NCBI GenBank assembly: GCA_025769875.1
Contig: JAGFNK010000597.1
Coordinates: 1 to 31,217, forward strand
DNA length: 31,217 nt
Direction of reading: 5' to 3'
From: Russula earlei
Lineage: Eukaryota; Basidiomycota; Agaricomycetes; Russulales; Russulaceae
Below, one piece after another: positions 25,538-31,217 of this stretch. The translations under genes were made by a program, and so were the position numbers. How positions within the stretch are numbered: the first letter of the stretch is position 1; each line of letters opens with the position of its first letter. Below the pieces are notes generated by a model. The model saw nothing but the letters and a program-made list of their open reading frames with translations. It searched no databases and was not told the origin of the DNA.

Positions 25538-28500
25538 GCATAACGGCGATTGCTCGAGCTTTAGGTATCGACCCCATGTATAAGTCTCAGAGAAAGTCAA
25601 TATCAGTGACAACTACTATTTACATTGGGTCGAACAAAGCCGAAAAGAAAGCCTTGATAGATAGTGGAGCCACCGAATGCTTCATATCACCCAGGCTAAC
25701 AAAGGAATTATGCCTACAAACTAAAAAGTTAATTCCGACAAGAAATGTCAAAAACGTCGACGGAACACTAAACCGCTCAGGAAAGGTCACCCAAACTGTC
25801 CAATTAGAGTTGAAATTGCTGGGACAAAGACACACGCATCAATTTTTAGTTGCAGACATAGGACAAGATGATATCATCCTAGGATATCCATTCCTAGAAT
25901 CAACAAACCCGAGAATAAACTGGTCCAAAGGAACCATTATGGGAAGAGTCACTCTTAAAGGAAATCAAGAAACCCCGGCTTGGATCAAAGCGTTGACAGA
26001 CTGGGAAGAAGGTGACGAACTATGGTTGCAAACCCAAATACGCAAAACCACCATAGCACAACAACTGGCGGAATCACAAGCACAGGGAAAAATACGAACT
26101 TGGCAAGAAATAGTCCCCCTTCAATACCATCAACACGGACAAGTATTTATGGAACAAGAGTCGGAAAGATTCCCTGGACCAAGGAAATGGGACCACGCTA
26201 TTGACCTGAAATCGGACGCCCCAACAACAATCAACTGCAGAGTATACCCTCTCTCACCGAAAGAGAAAGGAAGAACAGGGAAAATTTCTTGAACAAAATT
26301 TACGACTCAAACGAATAAGAAGATCCAATTCGCCATATGCTAGTGGATTCTTCCTCATAAAAAAGAAAGACGGAAAATTTCGACCGGTACAAGACTATAG
26401 GAACTTAAACAAATGGACAATACCCAACGTATACCCACTACCACTAATCCCGGAACTTATCCACGCCTTAGCAGGAAAAGAACTCTTCACCAAGTTCGAC
26501 GTTAGATGGGGCTACAACAATATCCGAATCAAAGAAGGAGACGAATGGAAAGCAGCCTTTAAAACTAGCGACGGACTATTCGAACCTACGGTAATGTTCT
26601 TCGGACTAACAAACTCCCCAGCCACCTTTCAAACCATGATGGACGACATTTTTCAAGAAGAACTCGCACAAGGATGGTTGAAAATCTACATGGACGACAT
26701 CATCATTGCCACACAAAATAATGAGGCAGAACATGCATTGAAAGTCAACCATATACTGTCAAAATTAAGGCAACATGATCTTTACCTCAAGCCGGAAAAG
26801 TGTCAGTTCCACAGAAGAAAGGTAGAATACCTGGGAGTAATTATAGGAGAAGGAAGAATAACCATGGACCCCGTCAAAGTCAAAGGAATCAAAGACTGGC
26901 CAACACCATCATCACTGAAAGAAGTCAGAAGTTTCTTAGGATTTTGTAACTTCTATCGAAATTTCATACCCAATTTCTCTATCAAAGCGAGACCACTAAA
27001 TGACTTAACTAAAAAGAACAGACAAGTGGGAATGGACGACAAAAGAAGACCAAGCCTTCCAAATCCTAAAAGAAACTTGTGTATCCTACCCAGTACTCCG
27101 CACTCCAGATTGGACGAAACAATTCATTTTAGATACCGACGCATCAGGATTCGCCATAGGAGCAGTCATATCCCAAGAACATGAAGATGGTTTACACCCC
27201 ATCGCATACTATTCCAGAACGTTACTAGATGCAGAAAGGAACTACGATGCACACGACAAAGAACTGGCAGCAGTAATATTCGGATTAAAAAGTGGACGAC
27301 CATTCTTCCTAGGAGCTGATAAACCAGTTAGAATAAGAACGGACCACAAAAACCTTACATACTTCAAAGAACCACAAAAACTAACAGGACGACAAGCCAG
27401 ATGGATGCAATATATGCAAGATTATAACATCACCATGGAACACGTCCCTGGACATACACATACCATCGCCGACACACTTTCACGTCGCAAAGACCTTAAC
27501 AAGGGGGTAAGAGAACAAAAAATCACCCTACTACCACCCGAAATCCTCGCACGAAAAACCTATTTACCAGACAAACCCGACAAGCGACGAGAAATCCTAA
27601 GACTATTCCACGACACCCCCTTTGCAGGACATCCTGGAATAGCCAACACCTGGGACTTAGTCAAACAACATTACGAAGGACCCAGACTACGACAATTCGT
27701 AGAACAATACGTCAAAGGCTGCGCCAAGTGTCAAGAATCCAAAACCAATATACCAAGGAAGAAAGCCACGACCTTTCCACTCGACACACACGTTGAACAA
27801 GGACCCTTCCAATACGTATCCATGGATTTGATCACTGACCTACCAAAATCAGAAGGATTCGACAGCGTCCTTACCATAGTCGATCAAGGATGCTCTAAGG
27901 CAACAAAATTTATCCCATGCAACAAAACGATCGACGGAACAGGTGTTGCACATGAATATCTGAAACACCTCGTGCCCTGGTTCGGCGTTCCCAAAAGGAT
28001 CATCTCCGATAGAGACCCTCGATTCGCATCAAACTTCTCGAAAGCCTTATGTAAAAATCTAGGCATCAGACAAAACATGTCCACCGCGTTTCACCCTCAA
28101 ACCGATGGACAGACGGAACGAATGAATGCATGGCTAGAACAATACCTAAGACCCTGGACCACGACTCACCCACATTCCTGGGCAAAAATGCTTCCCATAG
28201 CAGAGTACGCACATAACTCATGGAAACATGAAACGTCTAGAAGATCACCACACGAACTCCTCATGGGATTCAAACCCCAGATCGACATTAGTCTAGAAGA
28301 TAATAACGTACCTTCATCCACCAATCGCCTGAAACAACTAGAAGAAGCAAGACAAGACGCCCAACAACTCCTTGAACGTAAACAACAACCCCTAAAACCT
28401 GACGTCAAAGAAATGGAAGAGGGGACCCTCGTATGGCTAGAAGCAAAGAACCTCAAAACACGAGGAACACGTAAACTGATGCCCAAAAGATATGGCCCAT

Positions 28501-28847
28501 TCCCCATCACAAAAAGAATCTCCAAAGTCGCGTATCAATTACAACTTCCGCCATCGATGAAAATACATGACGTCTTTCATGTCAACTTACTCCTCCCCTA
28601 CAAGGAAACGGAAGAATATGGAACGCCGTTTACACGACCTCCACCAACCGTTGAAAACGAGGAAGAATACGAAATTGAAGCGATTCTAGACACAAGAAGA
28701 TTCGGACGAACACGTAAACTTCAATACCTCGTACACTGGAAAGGATACCCCACTTCAGACAACTCATGGGTCGACCATCGTGACCTCAACGCTCCAGAAC
28801 TTCTAAAAGATTACTACTCCGCTTCGGCTGGACGACCCCAAGCATAA
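25504..28847 (+). pseudogene. pol: E4 pol: protease, RT, RNase H, integrase, chromodomain; two frameshifts
   Basis: Open in the -1 frame relative to gag from 25504. Protease DSG at 25660-25668. One extra base near 26264-26270 shifts the frame before RT (IKKKDGKFRPVQDYRNLN; catalytic YMDD at 26687-26698). A second extra base near 27020 precedes RNase H (ILDTDASGFAIGAVI, DKELAAV). Integrase follows without a break: an HHCC zinc motif (HDTPFAGHPG ... CAKC), catalytic D, D, 35, E (MDLITD; SDRDPRF; TERMN), a GPF motif in KRYGPFPI, and a C-terminal chromodomain (EYEIEAILDTRR, LQYLVHWKGYP, SWVDHRDL). The chromodomain is known to target integration to heterochromatin in chromoviruses. Stop TAA 28845-28847. 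Confidence 0.95.
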
Positions 28848-28905
28848 AAAGCACCATCCTCGAACAATCATTCCCTACCGCTTCACCCCCAGAACACAAA
28901 CAAAC

Positions 28906-30153
28906 ATGTCTTCCGCTCAGAATTCCCCCACCGCTTCCTCTACTACTCTTGTACCCACTCCCCCATACTCCCCTGCACTCATCCACTTGCCACTCTCCAG
29001 AGAACCATCCCCCTCGACAGCAGCCACCATTAACACCAGACTACTCATTCGACGCGCCGCACAACACGCCGCCATGATCGTTCAAGCACGCGAACTGTGG
29101 GAAGACGACTCTCTCACCACAATACTACGTGCCTTTGGCAATCGATCCCCTACTCGAGGGACCAACACGCCCATAAGAACTCGCAGTCCATCCTATCATG
29201 TTCGCACCCCTTCACCCGACCCTATTCCGATTCCCCCGCGTACCATCACACCCATCATCCAACAAGTCGAAAGCGTAATTGTGCTCGACGAAAACTTTGC
29301 TCCAGCAAGCCGCGAGAGAACACCACCTCCGGTCTATCAGTCAAACGTCGACCATGCGCAACGCTCAGAGTTAGAAGAACTCGGAGAAGGATGGGAGGAA
29401 GGAGACCTTGGATTAGACTTACTAATTCCAGATCCAGGCAACGAAGACGATACACTACCCCCACGCTTTGTCCTCCCCGATATCACTCACGGCTTCCCCT
29501 CTCTGTTAGCTACCTATGGCCCAGGATGCCCCACTCACCGTATTCCCATTCGAGCTCGCGCCGACCCCTATCCTCGCCCTCTCCTTACGCAGAAAGATGC
29601 CTTCTTATTCAAAGAAGGCCTTCGACACACCAAAGCTATAGACGAGGCACTCAGGTTCGAACAGGACCTGTCACTAGAGGCCGAGGTACGCCGCTATCGA
29701 TTCGCCTTGAAGAAAACACGACAAATGGCGAACTCCCTCGTCACCGCTCGAGAGAGATACCACGACATGATGTGGGAGGTGAGAGATTCGGAAATCAAGT
29801 TGGCAAGAGCCAATGCCAAAGCTCGTCTTGAACCACGAGTCTTGTTCGGGACCATGCCTCAGCTTACCGAACAAGAGCATCAAGACGCCAAACAGGCTCT
29901 CCTCGATCCATGGTATCAATTTACCCCCCGACTTTCTGACAGATGCGCTTGGTGCAAAGACGGAGGACACGACACCTTCGAATGCTCCAAAATTGCCGTC
30001 TGCATTCTCTGCAATCGCCAAGGACACATAGCTGACTATTGCAGAAGTCCCCATCGACGATGCAAATCCGAAAAGATGTGTCGGGTCCCTCGAGACCAAA
30101 TCCATTTCCACACTCACCGCTGTCGTTCCACCATTATCCCCTATGTTGCTTAG
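28906..30153 (+). CDS. E4 ORF3: post-pol protein with two CCHC zinc knuckles
   Basis: 415 codons, intact. ATG at 28906 has A at -3 and lies 58 nt after the pol stop. Residues 1-150 are Ser/Thr/Pro-rich with repeated (S/T)PS(P) motifs; 150-240 are acidic then Pro-rich; 240-330 look helical and coiled-coil-like (EALRFEQDLSLEAEVRRYRF). Two knuckles follow: CAWCKDGGHDTFEC (347-360) and CILCNRQGHIADYC (366-379), both C-x2-C-x4-H-x4-C, then a Cys/His-rich tail. No membrane segment, so it is not an env, though it holds the env position. Role unknown; nucleic-acid binding is inferred from the knuckles. It could be a Gag-derived duplicate. It ends 18 nt before the 3' LTR. Confidence 0.8.
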   Translation: MSSAQNSPTASSTTLVPTPPYSPALIHLPLSREPSPSTAATINTRLLIRRAAQHAAMIVQARELWEDDSLTTILRAFGNRSPTRGTNTPIRTRSPSYHVRTPSPDPIPIPPRTITPIIQQVESVIVLDENFAPASRERTPPPVYQSNVDHAQRSELEELGEGWEEGDLGLDLLIPDPGNEDDTLPPRFVLPDITHGFPSLLATYGPGCPTHRIPIRARADPYPRPLLTQKDAFLFKEGLRHTKAIDEALRFEQDLSLEAEVRRYRFALKKTRQMANSLVTARERYHDMMWEVRDSEIKLARANAKARLEPRVLFGTMPQLTEQEHQDAKQALLDPWYQFTPRLSDRCAWCKDGGHDTFECSKIAVCILCNRQGHIADYCRSPHRRCKSEKMCRVPRDQIHFHTHRCRSTIIPYVA

Positions 30154-30161
30154 ACGTTAAC

Positions 30162-30171
30162 AAGGGGGTGA
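30162..30171 (+). other. E4 polypurine tract
   Basis: AAGGGGGTGA abuts the 3' LTR, the expected plus-strand primer site; one T interrupts it. Confidence 0.7.
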
Positions 30172-30664
30172 TGTCACAAGTACCGGCTCTTCGGACCGGA
30201 CCGGCAACCGGACAAGCCTACCCGGACAAGCCTCACGATTCCCGCGCGTTTGATGACTCGCTGCTTTGCCTCGCATGTACCAGTACTTTCCAGCGTGTTC
30301 TAGTTCCGATTGCCTCACCACTACCTTGTGTCTACTATTTGATATAGGATACAATGTCTATATAAACCTGTCTGTAGAAGAGAATAAGCCCTAAGCTTGT
30401 TCTCTTGTGAATATCACTGGATTCTAGCTTCGGACTGTAGGCTTGCAGGAAATCAAGCAATCGACTCAGAAACACTCTCCATTCTCTAAGTCTTCGAACG
30501 CGAAGACTTTCCTGTCATATTTCCACTCCGCGGTACACACTAGCTCTCGCTGTGTTGTCACCGAAATCCCCGACTTTCGCGAGGACTAGTCGTCTCGCTC
30601 GACTCAGTGCGCACGTCTCGCGCGTGAAACGATTTGTCAGCGACACCGCCCCCAGTCGGTGACA
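30172..30664 (+). repeat. E4 3' LTR (493 bp)
   Basis: TGTCACAAG...GTGACA, followed by duplication GGTCC (30665-30669). Lacks the 24-bp tandem duplication of the 5' LTR. Confidence 0.95.
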
Positions 30665-30928
30665 GGTCCCCCTGCGTACTATTCTGTCCCAGCAATCCTA
30701 GAAGCCTCAAGTCTCGCCCCTCGACCCCTCACACCGATTCAGACCACTGTCCCAACTAGCCAAGAATGTTGGTCTGCCAGCACAGAAAATACTGAGTCAG
30801 ATCCGTGGACAGCAAGGTGTAACTGCAAAACAGAGTATTGCACGTGCAACTTTCGACCAGACACACCTCCTACTCCTGACGGAATTACCTTGTGGACGCC
30901 AGGCGATTACCACCTCCCCATTCGATAA
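30665..30928 (+). pseudogene. E1 ORF-B, 3' part, separated by E4
   Basis: Continues ORF-B after the E4 insertion: PAYYSVPAILEASSLAPRP, a cysteine-rich patch CNCKTEYCTCNF, PDTPPTPDGI, ending TAA 30926-30928. The patch has no spacing I can match to a known zinc fold. The last 49 nt overlap ORF-C in the -1 frame. Confidence 0.6.
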
Positions 30929-31217
30929 ATCTGGCTCCTCGACACAGGAGACGCGCGTCATCCCAATGACCCCCTGAGAGAGAAACAGTTCCCAACACAA
31001 GAGGTTTTCTTGTTGAAAGACCATTACCCTCCTACCCCTCCTGACGCCTACTTACCCTTGTTTACCAATCGTATTCCTACCCCTATTGTACCTATCCAAC
31101 CCTTCGCATCACCCCTTGTTGAATCCCCTGATAGTGCCGATCTAAGGAGTACTGATTTACACTGCTACCTACCAGAACAATCCTTCTTAGCATTAAACCT
31201 ACCTACACGTTCAAGGA
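30880..31217 (+). pseudogene. E1 ORF-C, damaged copy, cut by right edge
   Basis: Counterpart of 3668-3048. CGA in copy 1 is TGA here (30967-30969), and one extra C near 31030 shifts the frame before PDAYLPLFTNRIPTP-type sequence. Transition at a CpG fits methylation-linked decay. Confidence 0.65.

Larger units (their letters stand above)
23235..30664 (+). mobile_element. E4: complete Ty3/gypsy chromovirus-type retrotransposon
   Basis: 7430 bp. Flanked by 5-bp duplications GGTCC (23230-23234 and 30665-30669); the empty site is seen in E1 copy 1 around 3890. LTRs of 515 and 493 bp begin TGTCAC and end GTGACA. Internal order: PBS, gag, protease, RT, RNase H, integrase, chromodomain, extra ORF, PPT. 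Two LTR differences fall at CpG. Four apparent 1-nt insertions break gag and pol, so this copy is probably inactive unless they are sequence errors. Confidence 0.95.
20708..31217 (+). mobile_element. E1 copy 2: Ty3/gypsy element, split by E4, runs off right edge
   Basis: Same order as copy 1: LTR 20708-21535, PBS 21538, ORF-A, ORF-B (interrupted at 23234 by E4 and resumed at 30665), ORF-C. It inserted into the E3 copy 2 transposase; the 5 bp before the LTR are ATGAT (20703-20707), with the partner outside the window. gag and pol are not reached. Confidence 0.9.

Noticed and set aside
28906..30153. env-like gene
   Set aside because: No signal peptide, membrane span or glycoprotein features; the zinc knuckles point to nucleic-acid binding.

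Overview
This window reads as a transposon-dense stretch of a basidiomycete (mushroom-type fungus) nuclear genome; I cannot name the species. Grounds: GT-AG introns of 53-78 nt inside several broken genes, Ty3/gypsy elements with fungal-type chromodomain integrase, a fungal DDE transposase, and fragments of fungal housekeeping genes (ERG27-like, NOP9-like, PhoD-like). I see no intact ordinary host gene. Names E1-E4 are mine.

Layout. 1-6319 (minus) is the 5' part of a Ty3/gypsy element, E1 copy 1: LTR 5487-6319, self-complementary PBS, three uncharacterised ORFs (A, B, C), then gag, protease and RT running off the left edge. It sits in an older LTR of family E2 (6320-6745). 6799-10390 is a 3.6-kb DNA transposon (E3 copy 1) with TA target duplication and long terminal inverted repeats built of 154-bp units; its cargo includes a probable transcription-factor fragment. 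10391-18377 is a graveyard: a class II transposase tail, a tRNA-like gene, a NOP9-like fragment, a split inverted-repeat element, two E2 solo LTRs with perfect 5-bp duplications (13797-14415 and 17601-18191), an ERG27-like fragment and a FAR1/MULE-like fragment. 18378-20707 is E3 copy 2 with a PhoD-like fragment and a decayed DDE transposase. 20708 to the right edge is E1 copy 2 (plus strand), split by a complete 7.4-kb chromovirus, E4 (23235-30664).

How the parts work. E4 has the usual gag, protease, RT, RNase H, integrase and chromodomain, plus a third ORF after pol with two CCHC zinc knuckles. E1 places about 2.4 kb of extra coding sequence between PBS and gag. In both families the bases just after the 5' LTR are the reverse complement of a stretch 32-33 nt below the LTR TATA box, which is the arrangement expected for Tf1-type self-primed reverse transcription. 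Relative ages from nesting: E2 before E1 copy 1; E3 copy 2 before E1 copy 2 before E4. E4 LTRs differ by 5 substitutions in about 490 bp, so E4 is fairly young, although its ORFs carry four apparent 1-nt insertions.

The best candidates for something undescribed are the E1 pre-gag ORFs A-C, the E4 post-pol zinc-knuckle ORF, and E3 as a TIR-array transposon carrying intron-containing gene fragments.
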